From positions 186,001 to 250,000 of the forward strand of contig JADFUC010000517.1 in assembly GCA_019722365.1 (NCBI GenBank): DNA of 64,000 bases. The letters are read 5' to 3'. The position numbers were made by a program, and so were the translations under genes. Positions 25,307 through 36,907 of the stretch are shown piece by piece. The notes under the pieces are model-generated. The model searched no databases and had not been told where the DNA came from. It was given only the letters and a program-made list of their open reading frames with translations. Each line of letters begins with the position of its first letter. Within the stretch, counting starts at the first letter, position 1. This DNA is from Lithospermum erythrorhizon. Taxonomy: Eukaryota; Streptophyta; Magnoliopsida; Boraginales; Boraginaceae.

Positions 25307-25558
25307 GTGTGTGTTGATGTGAGACTGGGTATTTTACAGTGTATTATAGTCATGTTTACTAATTCTGAATTTGTGTATGTTTTGATAGGATTTGATCGGG
25401 TGACAGTGGAGGGGTCGCAATGTGAGTCACGGAGCCAACAGTTCAAAGGGATGTGTTTGAGCGAAACAAATTGTGGTAATGTCTGCAAGACTGAAGGATT
25501 TCTTTCCGGTAAATGTACAGGATTCCGTCGCCGATGCTTCTGTACCAAAGAATGTTAA
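25307..25558 (+). CDS. Plant defensin, mature-peptide exon
   Basis: The frame ends in a peptide with eight cysteines in the defensin (gamma-thionin) spacing: C-x10-C-x5-C-x3-C-x9-C-x6-C-x1-C-x3-C. It includes the usual [13 protein letters not shown] and RRRCFC blocks, and the stop is at 25556-25558. Defensins are small secreted antifungal or antibacterial peptides. They are normally made from two exons: the first encodes the signal peptide, and the intron falls before the mature part. A good acceptor (TTTTGATAG|GATTTG) at about 25390 fits the start of exon 2. I found no convincing signal-peptide exon upstream: the preceding 490 bases are low-complexity repeat and then the Copia 3' LTR. The in-frame upstream extension (from 25307) is somewhat hydrophobic but not a clear signal. 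It is therefore either a split gene with a distant first exon or an orphaned exon. Confidence 0.72.
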   Translation: MCVDVRLGILQCIIVMFTNSEFVYVLIGFDRVTVEGSQCESRSQQFKGMCLSETNCGNVCKTEGFLSGKCTGFRRRCFCTKEC

Positions 25559-25669
25559 GGTTGTATATGAACCATGATTCTCTATGACTAGTAAAAGTTA
25601 CGTGAGTTGCACGTATTAGCTTATGCTTTAAAAGTTACATTAGTTATTTTATGTTTTAATAATTATTTA

Positions 25670-26250
25670 TTATATTTTATTGAGATGAATCCACGAGACA
25701 CTAGAATAGTCTTGATATGAATCCAGAATATATTAGTCTTAGTAAAGGAAAAACACTACATATTCTATCCATATTAGGAAACTAACTAGGAGATATTATT
25801 TACATTGTTCGATTGTTATTGAGCCAATTGTATATTCTATTGTTAGTCGGATTATGTTAGGTTTAGGTTTAGTATTTGATTTGTAATAAACACAACAATT
25901 ATTCATTAATAAAATTATCTCTTTATATATTTTATTATATATCGTATCAAACTTAAATATTGATCTGAAAATTTTATTTTCCGTTACTCCGATTGGTGGC
26001 TTACACTATAAAACCATCCGTCGGGTATCCATATTTTTAATTTGTTCTATTAGAAAAAAAATCAAGCAAAACAATCGTTGCCTTTGTTCTTAAGCAAAAG
26101 ACCAAATTTACTCCAAATAAAAAAGTCCGACGAAGCCAAGCCACTACCACTGTCCACTATTACCATGATCATCAAGTTGAAAGGTGAACAACAGTAGAGA
26201 TATCCCTACATCATCTACGCAAGGAGTTCTTTCAAAGTTCATATTAGAAA
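25670..26250 (+). mobile_element. Copia-type 5' end: LTR, primer-binding region and leader
   Basis: About 25670-25937 matches 32172-32465 in the same orientation (shared words include TATTAGGAAACTAA, GTTCGATTGTTATTG, TATATATTTTATTA). After the LTR, both copies continue into the same leader (CGTATCAAACTTAAATA here, TGGTATCGAACTTAAAAA there). The leader resembles the tRNA-Met primer-binding site TGGTATCAGAGC. Leader homology weakly extends to about 26200. No downstream polyprotein is left. Confidence 0.55.
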
Positions 26251-26760
26251 GATTCTTAATGCCACAGGATTATTGTTGATTAATTACTCTAACTATGAAA
26301 TATTTGTCATTGTAACTAATGGATCCTTTACACAAGTTGGGCATAGACACTTGACTTTTATCAGGAATATCTAAGAATGGAAAAAGCTTGAAGCAGATTG
26401 GTTGATAAAAGGAACAACATTTTATGGCATCCAATGGATATAGGATGTTTATTTTGATAATTTGAATTAATCACAAATTATTCATGTCACAAGCTCAGTT
26501 TCTGCAAGAGTTTAAATTCTTCTAGTGCTTTTAATATTTTGAATGAAGGGATTTGAGCCAATGTAAGCCGAAGGGCAAACAATATTATGTAGTAATGTTT
26601 TTTTGTATCTAATAAAAAAGGGGGTTGTTATTTGCACAACTCAAAATTATTCCTATACCATATAAATCATTGAAGAGACTATAATACCCTTCATATAAAT
26701 ATTTAAGATGAAGACAAGTTGACTCACTTTTTCTATTATTTCCTCTCGATCAATTCTCTC

Positions 26761-26842
26761 TACACAAACTTCAAAAATTATCTTCTACACAGAAACTTCA
26801 AAAAATATTTTTCACACAAACTTCAAAAAATATCTTCTCTTG
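26761..26842. repeat. Tandem repeat, about 28-bp unit, three copies
   Basis: ACACAAACTTCAAAAATTAT and close variants occur three times in a row, immediately before the candidate start codon of the transposon gene. They may be part of its promoter or leader. Confidence 0.6.
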
Positions 26843-26868
26843 GTTACTTTTTTTTCTAAACAATCAAT

Positions 26869-26947
26869 ATGGATAATGATGGGCTTTTACATAATGAGGA
26901 TAGAGGACCAACAATTGAAGACCCGAAAATTAATTTTAATAATTTGG
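26869..26947 (+). CDS. Candidate first exon of the transposon gene
   Basis: An ATG at 26869 opens 26 codons (starting MDNDGLLHNEDRG), followed by a possible donor (TTG|GTAACT). It sits 250 bases inside the left TIR, after a C/T-rich leader-like stretch, where a transposon gene would start. Evidence is positional only. Confidence 0.3.
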
Positions 26948-27168
26948 TAACTAATTTTAATTATTTATTGATTTTGATCGATTAAGTTACAACAAATATT
27001 ATTGTTAAAGAATATGGGGTTTTCAATAATCAATGTTTATCGTAATTTTTGTGTAATATTTTATAATTTTTAGTTATAATTTATTGTAGAAAAAATGTCA
27101 TTCTGCATATGAATAATATGCTCGGTTGGTAAGTAGGCATACGAAACATAGCTCCAGCATGATCATCT

Positions 27169-27660
27169 TTGAGGATCGGGATACAAGTATTATGCCTCCT
27201 TCAGATTAAGGCATATGTCTTATATGTCCGTCCGTACATTTTGTCAGGTGTTGTCTATGGTGATCAAGAATCTTGGATGAGAGTTCGACAAGAGTTTTTT
27301 TACGAAGTTGATATATATGAACATACATTTAAGTTCAATACTAAGAAATCTATATGTGATGCTCTATCATGGTGGATGACAATACCTTGTGGCGAAGATT
27401 GTTGGATGGATGCAAATATGGGGTATATGGTAGCTACTCAATATAACAAGTTGTTTGTTCTTCTTTCACCAATGAGTCCCCAAACTTATCTGCCACTCAC
27501 AAAGGATGATTCAATTTCTATTGATGGAGAAATCGTGATCTTCCTCATAAGGAATCATTTTATTATTGTAAGTAATGGTTTAGTTGTTTTATTGGATTGA
27601 TGGTAATTGTTCCTTATTTTAGTGTACTTCTTTTTGCAGCTAGAAACCATGAACTTTTTT
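27169..27660 (+). pseudogene. OTU-like cysteine-protease fragment, transposon-borne
   Basis: A 143-codon open frame (27169-27600) contains SGVVYGDQESWMRVRQEFF, then ALSWWMTIPCGEDCWMD, MGYMVATQYNKLFVLLS and TYLPL. This order resembles the OTU-like proteins carried by many plant MULE-type elements, where W..VR...., W(M)..MG..(I/V)A..YN and TFLPL blocks are conserved. The catalytic DGNC(G/Q)FR block expected just upstream is not readable, so the enzyme is probably dead. A strong donor (ATT|GTAAGT at 27568-27573) and a C/T-rich acceptor (TTTTTGCAG, near 27640) suggest the frame once spliced to a following exon. The family assignment is from memory of the pattern, not from a search. Confidence 0.5.
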
Positions 27661-28039
27661 CACTTCACATCCATCAGTAGATTGGTCTCTTGTATTATGC
27701 GATTTAGTTTTCACTCTAACTTTATCGATCAAGGTTGCTGGAAAGTATCTACACTTGCGAGGACTTAGTTTGATACAAAACTCCAATTTCAATTGAATGA
27801 CTATTTATCAAATGTAGATAAGAAATGGTTGTTTTTAGGTATGCCTTGTGTATTGATCTTCGATTAAACATAGTTTTTCATTGTCTTTTGTGCGGGCAGT
27901 ATAATTAATATGCTTTCGGCCTAATCGAACCCGCATAGTGGTGTATGCCTCGATGAAAACACCATCACACACGTCATATTCGATAGAAGAAAAGTTGAAC
28001 TGAGGCATTAATGTAACATAATACTCTGCAATCTGACTT

Positions 28040-28640
28040 CAACGTAATGTAATAGATATCTTGTTTTGAAAAAAACATATTTGACACATGCACATTATAA
28101 ACTTCATATTATAATAAATAGAGTGATAGAGATAGTTACACTATGTTTAAGGATGTTTATGGTCCATATTATTGATGTTATTAAACTAATCTATCCGCTT
28201 CATGAAAATTTGATGATCCTCAACCAAAGGTTATACAATCGTCGATATCGCCCTAAAATCTCTACATGTCGTATCATAACATATAGAAGTGAGACCATTC
28301 ATATAAAATTAAATATAATATAACATCTCATGAAATTTTATCCATGGTTTAATACGTTAAATTTACTAAAGTAGAGTTGCTAAGTACCGTTTAGACGATT
28401 GTGAAAAGAATACAAGAAAATTCAAGTCCCCAGAGGCATGTAGCCAATAATAAATGTCACCTTTTAAGCACTGGGATTAGTATGTAATAGATGCTTTTGG
28501 AAACATACATATTACATGACAATGTAAACTTCATATTCTAATAAATTATGAAATCAAATTGATGAGAGATAGTTGCATTCATGTTTAAGGATATTTAGAG
28601 ATGTTAGTGTTATCAAATTAATCTAGCATTTCATATAATA
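28040..28640. repeat. Diverged direct duplication inside the transposon
   Basis: The segment at about 28042-28205 is repeated in diverged form at about 28473-28640. Shared words include TGTAATAGAT, AAACTTCATATT, TAATAAAT, GAGATAGTT and ATGTTTAAGGATRTTTA. The period is about 430 bases. Confidence 0.55.
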
Positions 28641-30183
28641 CATGCTTACTTTTACTACATATGGCTCGCATATATGATATATGCTTTCAGTATACGAGGC
28701 TTCGCATAGCGATATATACTAAATCCAGCACATATACGGAGATATGCACACTAGGTAGGCTCGTATGTGTAATATATCCCCGGACCCACGATAAAGTAAA
28801 CCACTTATTACATGTCATTGAAACAACATCATTTAGAAGAACATCATATGAATTTCAGACAATTCTTAAAATTTATGTCACCCGGTAAGCATATCTGATG
28901 AACGTACTGAGTTAACATTATAAAAATAATCGCAAAAATACAAACCAATTGAGCAAATTCTTACAAAATGCAAAATGTAAGCTAAAACAAACTTAAGCAA
29001 AGAGACCAACAAATCAACAAATGTCTAATGGAAGCTTCAGGACAACGGCTGGCACTAAAATCATCAATTTTCTAATGTATACATTCGTGGAAGTAATGAT
29101 ATATTCGTTTATCTTAATACCCACGGTGGTCTTTTATTCTCACATAGGAAGAATGCAACAACTCGCCGATGCTGCCATGCATTCATGACACACCAAAATA
29201 TGTAAAAAGTCAACACTTACTTGCTTTAAAAACAACTCTACATGACTATCATGCTGATCTTAAGTTGTTACTTTGCGACCTGTCACCCGACATTTGGCTT
29301 TCCTTGTGTATTGAATCTACATTACAAAAAATAAGCCAACTAAGTTGATCAAGAAAGGTTTTTTTAGGAAAATCTAAAATAATCCATTTAATGCATTTTC
29401 CAACTTTCTTTTTCTTTATCTTTCAAGTAATCAATCCCAAATCTACTCAACTATCTATATATCACTTCTAACAAGATTAATCTTATTAATCTCCAATATC
29501 AAAGGAGGCATTATCTTGATAAATGTGTGCATTATTTAAATGTCTACTATTTAAATTATTTGAAACAAAAAGATGCAAATAAATTTGAATTGCTCAAACA
29601 ACATGATGAAATTCCAACTTTAAAAATTGTTGTTACTCAAAGGAACTTTTGCTCACCCCTTGACATTATATATAAAATTATCATAATTTATAAACATAAT
29701 TGTTCGAACCAACAAATTAGTTGAAAGTTGGGGATACCGTTTTAATTCTAATTGAAATTTAATTCTGATAAAATATTTAATGTTGACCAAGATAAATACA
29801 CAAGTGGGCATTTCAATGTTAATTAGGAATGACAAATGCTTGTAATTCTGATGTACCATGCTTTGCCTTTCATGGGTGGATGTTTTTGTTCGCGTAATCG
29901 ATTGACATTTTCTGATATATTAAAAACGATAATCAGTTATTGAACACTACATGTATAAGGATGGTTTCACATTTATCTTCATTGTTTTTTTTGGTGAAAG
30001 ATCTAGATGAGGAAAAGAATGGTTGTATTTGAGAGGTTAGTTTAGAGAGTTTTGAAAAGGAGGATTTTCAGGTGAAATTTTGATGAAATAAGTTGTTAAG
30101 TTTTAATTATACATTATATATGAAGGGCATAATTGTGCTAATCAATGTAGGAATAATTTTAATCGGTGCAAAGAATATCCCCC

Positions 30184-32170
30184 ATTGGGTGCCAATGTCA
30201 TGTTTGGTGTTGTTCACTGATGGAACTCTTATGTTGGGTTACATCTTTTCCTTTTAATTATTACTCCTCAATCGCAAAAATATTGTCGTTTTAAAAGTTG
30301 TAGATTGACTTTATTTTCAATTTTGAACTTAAATAACTAATGTGTTATATGTTTGTTTGAAAAAAATATATCAATATGTAGTATTTTGACATGCTTTACT
30401 ATTGACTTGATAATTTTGATTTGAATCAAAATTTTGAGATCTCGATTAAATTATAAAGTTATTAATGCATGATGAAAATGCAAATTTGACAATCTTTAAG
30501 GGATGAAAGAAATTATTTTTTTGTTCCAAAATAATTTTTCGAACAAAACGAATTTGATTTCATACTTGACTCTTTTATCAAAATGCTCTTTATTATCCAG
30601 ATTTGGCGAGATGTTGGAAAAATTCATCCTATATATTTTATCAATGGTCCATTCAAAGGGAAACCAGCCTCACATATAATGATTATGACATTATGAGTTA
30701 ATCAATAAGATATTGCGATACTTCTTCTATAACTAATTAATTTTAAGATGGCCTTAAATTCTTAGAATGGAGAAAAAGGGAACAAGGTAATAAAATCTGC
30801 AACGACACAAAGATGTTTAGGAAAAGGAATAAGGGTGTAATGAGCAAAAAATCATGGAAACAAAAGAAATATAAATATGCTCAATTTTCCAATTTCTATA
30901 TTAGTCCTATTTCTAAAGAAAATAAGTCTTACACTTCTGATATCAATCACTTAACTTTTACCATCTAAAGTCAAAATCATGTAAAGAATATGGGAGATAT
31001 TTAGTCTTTTTCCACTCACAAAGGCTGGAACTACGGAAAATACTTCTTGTCGGCTGGGTGTATATACAAAGTTGAATTATTTAATGAAAGAGAAGAAGAT
31101 GTGAAGTGTTGATAAGTAAAAAATTATGTTTTATACCATAACTTCTTGCAGGGAGTCTAATTGAAAGTTTTGATTATTTATGACTCAAATTGTTAGTGCA
31201 TATTGATTGGCTAAGTTTTTCGTTGTGCTACCATGTATTAGAACTCCTTGCAGGGAGTCTAATAAGGAAACTTTTATATGAAAGTTTTTCTCTATAAAAT
31301 GATCAGAAGATTTAAAACAGAAATTATCCTGCGTCCCATACACTTATTTTCCTCTGTGGAATTTGGGGTACAGGTCCAATTGCAATGAGCTATCTTAAAG
31401 CTCCATGTAATGTATGTATTCGAGGTGCCTCTTGTACTCACACAGTGACCTCTGACTATTCTTGACCTCCCAATTAAGCGATCAAAATTACGTAAATAGC
31501 TAGTATAGTGAGGGAATCTCATGATCGGGGGCTTTGGTTTTCCTAGTATAGTGAGGGATTTCCTGATCAGGAGATTACTACATTGATGGTTTTCTAGTAT
31601 GTTTCTCTGTCTTTCTATAAAAGGAGAACGAGTAGATGAATAAAATTTGTACAAAAATATTTATTTTTCAGAAATATATTATCATTAGATTCATTTTTAA
31701 ATATTTAACTGTGGTTTTTTGCTCTATTATAATGTCATTTTCAACATAAATGTAAGGATTTACTTGATCGATGCTTCTATAAGTTATTGATGTATGAAGC
31801 ATGTATCCTATGACTATCTATAGTATTGCTTGCATGTTGCTTTGATTATGCCATGCTTTAAATAAATTAAATGATGAAGAGTATCTTTGAAATTATTAGT
31901 TAAGTTATGTTTTAGTAATTTATTATATTTCTTATTTATTTTTCAAAATAAAATTATAAATTAACGATGAAGAGTATGATTCGTAGTATTGCTTGTAAAT
32001 TCTGAATCACAGTCAAGTATTACAAATAACTAATACAAAATTTCTTTAAAAATATTTAGAGTAAGTCTTTACCAAAGAGAAATTAAACGTGTTGTCAACA
32101 GGTTGAGTTTCAAAACACATCTTGTGAAAGCTTAGTCGGATGCAGTAGAAATTTATTGGTAAATCGATAA
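30184..32170. other. Intergenic, repeat debris
   Basis: No gene was supported. It holds the MITE at 30262-30512 and short direct repeats at 31140-31265 (TTGCAGGGAGTCTAAT, two copies) and 31500-31562 (TAGTATAGTGAGGGA, two copies). The 120-codon minus-strand frame 31654-31292 runs over these repeats and matches nothing I know. Confidence 0.45.
30262..30512. mobile_element. Mariner-type MITE
   Basis: The left end is TTACTCCTCAATCGCAAAAA. The right end, reverse complemented, is TTTCTTTCATCCCTTAAAGA, only loosely inverted. The interior resembles the segments at 2502-2733 and 43600-43770. Confidence 0.45.
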
Positions 32171-32171
32171 T

Positions 32172-32665
32172 TTTATTATATTTTATTGAAATGGATCAGA
32201 AAATACTAGTGTATTGATATGGATGAAGAATATATTAGTATTAGGAAATGTAGGATACTACTAATCCTTTTTATATTAGGAAACTAAATAGAAGATATTA
32301 TTTACTTATGTGTTCGATTGTTATTGGATAGATTACCTATCATATTGGTAGTCCAATATATTAGATTTACATTTAGTATTTGGTTTGCCTATATATACGG
32401 ACAACTTTTATTATAATAGACACAATTATTATTATCAAATAAAATATTTATTTATATATTTTATTATGGTATCGAACTTAAAAATTCATCGTCCAGAAAT
32501 TTTGTTTTCAATTTACACGAAGGATGACTAACACATAACAAAAGCCACCCACTCGAACATCCATGGTATGAACTTAAGATCCTCGTCCCTGAAATTTTGT
32601 TTTCCGTTACACGAAGGATGACTAACACATATGAAAGCCACCCCTCGAACATCCATAGTTTTAAT
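32172..32665 (+). mobile_element. Copia-type 5' end with tandemly duplicated leader
   Basis: The LTR copy (about 32172-32465) is followed by TGGTATCGAACTT, close to the tRNA-Met primer-binding site. The leader is duplicated: unit 1 (32466-32561) and unit 2 (32562-32663) share ATGGTAT(C)GAACTTAA, GAAATTTTGTTTTC, TTACACGAAGGATGACTAAC and CGAACATCCAT. It is the second copy of the element at 25670. Confidence 0.6.
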
Positions 32666-34228
32666 GTAAGTTGGAGAAAAGAAAAAAAACAAATAAGCAG
32701 AGTTTACTCCCGGAAAAGCGAAATAGGTGGCTGTGGAAAACTTTTACTATGATCATTATGTGAACAAATTACATATTTTTTTCTAGATAGTGGAATCAAT
32801 TAGGTTTAATTAGAATGTTCTGATGTGCGCTTAGTAGTCCACGAAAGTGGCCTAAATGTTGCAGTATGGTCTCAAAGAAACAACAGATAACAATATGGTC
32901 ACCCGAGCGAAAAAGGATAAACGGATGTGTGACATTTGTTACTTTCGATGACCATATTGCATCATTTGTACTACTTTCAAGTACTTCCAGATTCATAAAA
33001 GTTATTAAAACTTTTTGATTTTTTTGATCTTCTTTTTAAGTTTGGCCTTAAATATTTTGTTTGTCATTGTATAATATTTGATTAAAAATATATCAATGGA
33101 AAGAATTTGAAATGTATTTTTTATTGATATAATTTCTTAGATATTATACCTAACTGAAAAAATAATGGAAATAACTAATAAGCTATAAAAATGGATAATC
33201 TTTTAGGAGCCAGGAAAATCTCTAATACAGCAATAATGTAATTAAGTATAACTTGTACCCACAATTAACTAGCTACGTTATTTTGAAAACAATAATTGAA
33301 ATACTAAATAGAGTTTAGGAATTTAAATGTTCCTTCATCCCAAAAATGTTGCCTAGCCTTTTATTAATAGTAAAAATAATTAAAGTTTATAGTTTTAAAA
33401 TACATATTTATTATATTAATAGTAAAATAGATTACAAATAATTTCAATTGATATTTTTCATTAAATATTTGAATTCAACATTTACAAATTCAAACAAACT
33501 TTTAAGATTAACCATATTTTCGGAATAAAAAGAGTATTAAATTAATAACTTACACAATAACCCAATACGTTAGGATCTATGTTCTCTATCCCTATATTTT
33601 ATTTTTTCCTTTTATGTATGTTATCAATTAACTCTATCAATTTCATTATTACCTATACAAAAATATCGATTCCACCACTAATTCTATCACTAAGTAGATG
33701 CAGTCTCTTTTACTTTCTAATATGCATTCCTTAAATCGTGTAGCAGAAGTAGCTTTCTTTTTTACGTGGCCCATTTTAAGAATTCATCACCTCTAAATGA
33801 AGATATTTAAATTTACATTTGTCCTTCTTATGTTGTTACCTGTTTCTTCAAGCAACTAACTAATCTTTTGCATTTGGCTTCCATCACTTCATCAATCTTC
33901 CCTTTACCATACATGATAGGGAAGAGAGAACAATAACATTAAATTTCTTCACCAAAGATTATCAAACTCATAACTTGAAGTGCAATAAAAGAAAAGGCTT
34001 TACAAATAGTAAAATATTGCTCATTTTTATTTTACTATAAAATTATATTTTTGCAACCTAATAATAAGCTACCTCTGATTCAGTCATCATGATGCCCTGG
34101 GAAACATTAACATCAACCACTCTTATTGGTTTTTAGTTCTTATCCTTTGGTACGTTTCAATATTACTAGCTTTGTTTTGTTTAGATTCTTCTCTCACACT
34201 TATGTTAATGCAAACTATATTATGTGAT
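32666..34228. other. Intergenic, with a possible orphan signal-peptide ORF
   Basis: Mostly AT-rich repeat. It contains a MITE at about 33326-33534. At 33797-33859 a 20-codon plus-strand ORF reads MKIFKFTFVLLMLLPVSSSN and stops. That is a textbook secretory signal (basic start, hydrophobic core, small residues before the end). No downstream exon follows directly. The nearest secreted-protein remnant is the thaumatin-like pseudogene 1.4 kb further on. Confidence 0.35.
33326..33534. mobile_element. Stowaway-like MITE
   Basis: The left end, TTCCTTCATCCCAAAAATGT, and the right end, reverse complemented ACTCTTTTTATTCCGAAAAT, resemble Stowaway ends (CTCCCTCCGTCCCAAAA). The right side abuts TA. The left boundary is uncertain. 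Confidence 0.45.
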
Positions 34229-34400
34229 GTTCGGGGAATAGCTCAATTGATAAAGAGCTGATAGGATATTGTGGTATTTTTAACCTTTCTCTGCGGTGTA
34301 GGTTCGATTTCTTATAAAACAATTCGTATGAGTTAGTTTATGAATCGATGGCCCGATGATTGAAATATTAATAGAATTTATACGTAGTTCAAAAAACATG
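34229..34400 (+). mobile_element. tRNA-derived SINE-like sequence
   Basis: GGGGAATAGCTCAATTGATA looks like a tRNA 5' end with a pol III A box. GGTTCGATTT at 34301 matches a B box. The spacing (about 60 bases) and the intervening sequence (GGATATTGTGG, CTCTGCGGTGTAGG) do not fold as a tRNA but fit plant SINE heads. A tail with no clear poly(A) follows. The 3' boundary is approximate. Confidence 0.5.
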
Positions 34401-35216
34401 AATATTATAGTACCTTAAGTTTGATGATTTCAACCCTTTTATATTATGTCATATCTGTTAGAATTGTCCCATTATTATTTGAATGGGCTATTCATACGAT
34501 ATAGGTTATTCAATTAATAGTTTTATGCTAGTCGCCTAGAGATTATTTTTCAACAAAAGAGTATTCACTAGCAGTCCTTAATTCTTTATTGCTGGAAATA
34601 TCCATGATTTTGATAATTGAGTTAATTTTTTTAGTTGATATTTTTGGAATTATCGAAATGGTCTCAGCTAATTAGTGGCCAGATTGCGATTTAGTCTATA
34701 AATTAGGCTGACTTCCTTATGAAATGATGCAATAAGTGTGTATCGAATTCTTGTGAATAGTCACTAAATTAACGATTCAGATTAAATGTTAGGAAAAAAA
34801 CTAATGTCTATTTGTTGAATTGATTTATAATTTTTAGAGAATGTTTTGTTACTTTGGTAAAAAAAAGTCTACTTTAGGTCAAATTTGAAACAGAGGACAT
34901 ACTTTAAAATTAAAATATTTATTGTCTAAACATAATAAAATATAAATCACCATTACCCCCACCCAAAGTAGATTTTAATATGCCCTTAATTTTAAATTTG
35001 ACCCAAAAGTACATTTTCTTATGCGTCACATTTTGGGCGACTGAATTACTGAAAGCATGAACTGAGATTTGGTAGTTCTTGGTCCACTAACTCTATATTG
35101 CAATAACCAATAACTCCAAAAATTAATTTGCATAAAGCCTTCTGAAACTCCGAGGATGACTCATGAGAATTGTCCTTATTAATTAACAACAACTAATTCC
35201 TGAATTTGTTCTGCAG
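34401..35216. other. Intergenic, nothing recognised
   Basis: AT-rich sequence with no supported gene. The last tens of bases include the C/T-poor acceptor (TTCTGCAG) of the thaumatin-like pseudogene. Confidence 0.45.
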
Positions 35217-35913
35217 AAAATATAAAAGTGCAGGCCTGCACTTTTTATGTACCATAACAAGTAATGCCCTTTTTCCAATATGGCCTGCTAGCTGTCAAAC
35301 AGGGCCATCGTGGCAGCTAATGGTGGTTTCTACCTCCATCTGGAAACTCCATACAGTAAGCTCCAGGGCTGGGCAGCCGGTTCTAGGCTAGAACCGCTGC
35401 AGCTTCAACTCCACCCACAAACCTGGTTGTGAAACCGGCGATTGTGGTGGTGGCCAACTCGAATGCAATGGAACTATAGGCCTTCACTCCAGCTGTGGTG
35501 GAATTCTCATACAAATTGACAAAAGCAAGCCAAATTTTTATGATGTCAGTTTAGTAGATGGATTCGACTCTCCCTGTTTCCGTAACAGAAATCTTCAGTA
35601 CAAAGTGTTCTATTAAAGGATGTTTGCAAGATTTGAAGTAGGTGCCCACAAGAGCTTCATGTGTTGAATACTAAAGGGGAAGTTGTGGCATGCAAAAGTG
35701 CTTGCATGGCTTTCAATCTTGATTCCTTTTGTTGCATGGGCGAATTTGGAGCCTAGAGTAAGTAAGCAAGTTTGTGTTCAAAGATGTTTAACATGCCCAT
35801 CTTATTTTAGCTATGCTTATGATTCCTCTAATCCTTTGGTTGCTTGCTCCTCTGATGATTATATCATAACTTTCTGTCCAGATGCATGGGGAGGTGAACA
35901 CATGTCTACATAA
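35217..35913 (+). pseudogene. Thaumatin-like protein (PR-5 family) pseudogene
   Basis: Thaumatin-like proteins are secreted, disulphide-rich defence proteins. The remnant keeps family blocks in order: a PIWPAS-like start, GFYLHLETPYSKLQGWAAGS (a worn form of the GW.GR.W block), CETGDCGGGQLECNG, NFYDVSLVDGFDSPC, GEVVACKSAC, DSFCCMGEFG and, at the end, SYAYDSSNPLVACSSDDYII followed by TFCP. These lie in different frames, with changes near 35375, 35610-35690 and 35740-35800, plus in-frame stops. It is therefore not translatable as it stands. An acceptor (TGTTCTGCAG) just before 35217 suggests that an earlier exon carried the signal peptide. The final stop is at 35911-35913. Confidence 0.85.
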
Positions 35914-36907
35914 GGGAATTGGTTTTATGTAATTGTACAATCTAAGACTATGGAAATGGAATAATTTACATTAGTTGTTACAGAGTACTTGTCATGATTT
36001 ATGTTGATCCTATATAACATTGAAATGAATGACATGATATATAGAGAATATGTAGTTCTCTTTTCCATGCCTCCTTTGCATGAATGTACATCATATAATG
36101 CATTATTCTATCAAACTACCAAAATCTCTTCAAAATATGAAGTACAATCACTATAAATGGTAAACTCTTCTTATAAAAGATGTTGACCTCACCTAATGAC
36201 ACAAATGATTTCACAGTAGAGTAGTGGCACAGCTAGACTAAAACTGAGAGGCGCCAAAAATATTATTGGTGTAAACCGGTAAATCTATTTAATAGGAATT
36301 TTTTTTATTATTAAAGGGGAAGGGGGAACAATTGAATATTTTATATAAATTAACTTATGATAAATTTTTTAAATTTTTCAAAAGTTGAGGATGATCCTTC
36401 TCCGATTTTCTTTTTAACCTCCGCCACTAGTGCAATATATTTTTTGTCTCAGACATTTAATTTCTCATTGCGCCTACTAGTAAAGGAGGCGTGCTTGATC
36501 TCGTGGCAATGCGATCGATTTACCGAATATTTGATCACGTTTTTTATGTTTAATTTGAAATTATTCTAAAGAAAGCGTGTAAAAAGCTTATCTTCTATTG
36601 AATTTTTCTAATTAATATTTTATTTTTTGAAGGGATCTTTGATCGCAAAATAGCTTCTTTAAATATAATATAATAAATTCTGATAGAATCGATATCAGTA
36701 GAGAGATATTATCTGGCTGAGCGTCCATAGAGATCTGAATATTACTTTAACAGTTGATATCGCCATTAAATGTATTAACAGACATTCTGATCGTGATATT
36801 GAATCGTAGATCAATCCTCAGGCTTAGAAATACGTATGTCTTTGATGGTTTCTTCCGATTGATAATCTTACGTATATCTTGATATAAAATATGATGAATA
36901 CTTAATA

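Larger units (their letters stand above)
26620..30183. mobile_element. DNA transposon with about 75-bp TIRs (MULE-like)
   Basis: The left end from 26620 begins GGGGGTTGTTATTTGCAC. The right end, reverse complemented from 30183, begins GGGGGATATTCTTTGCAC. Both then share AAAATTATTCCTA and ATACCCTTCATATA / ATGCCCTTCATATA, giving roughly 75 bases of diverged terminal inverted repeat. The 3.56-kb element carries a start-codon exon, an OTU-like fragment and internal repeats. Long TIRs plus an OTU-type gene suggest a Mutator-like element. No clear 9-base target duplication was found, and no transposase was recognised. Confidence 0.6.

Noticed and set aside
31292..31654. 120-codon minus-strand frame
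   Set aside because: No recognisable domain, and it covers short direct repeats. Probably chance.
25670..32465. One full-length Copia element with LTRs at both ends
   Set aside because: Both LTR copies are followed by the 5' leader, which a 3' LTR would not have. The interval is filled by a different transposon.
34229..34315. Possible tRNA gene
   Set aside because: A and B boxes are present, but no cloverleaf with a proper anticodon arm can be drawn. A SINE head fits better.
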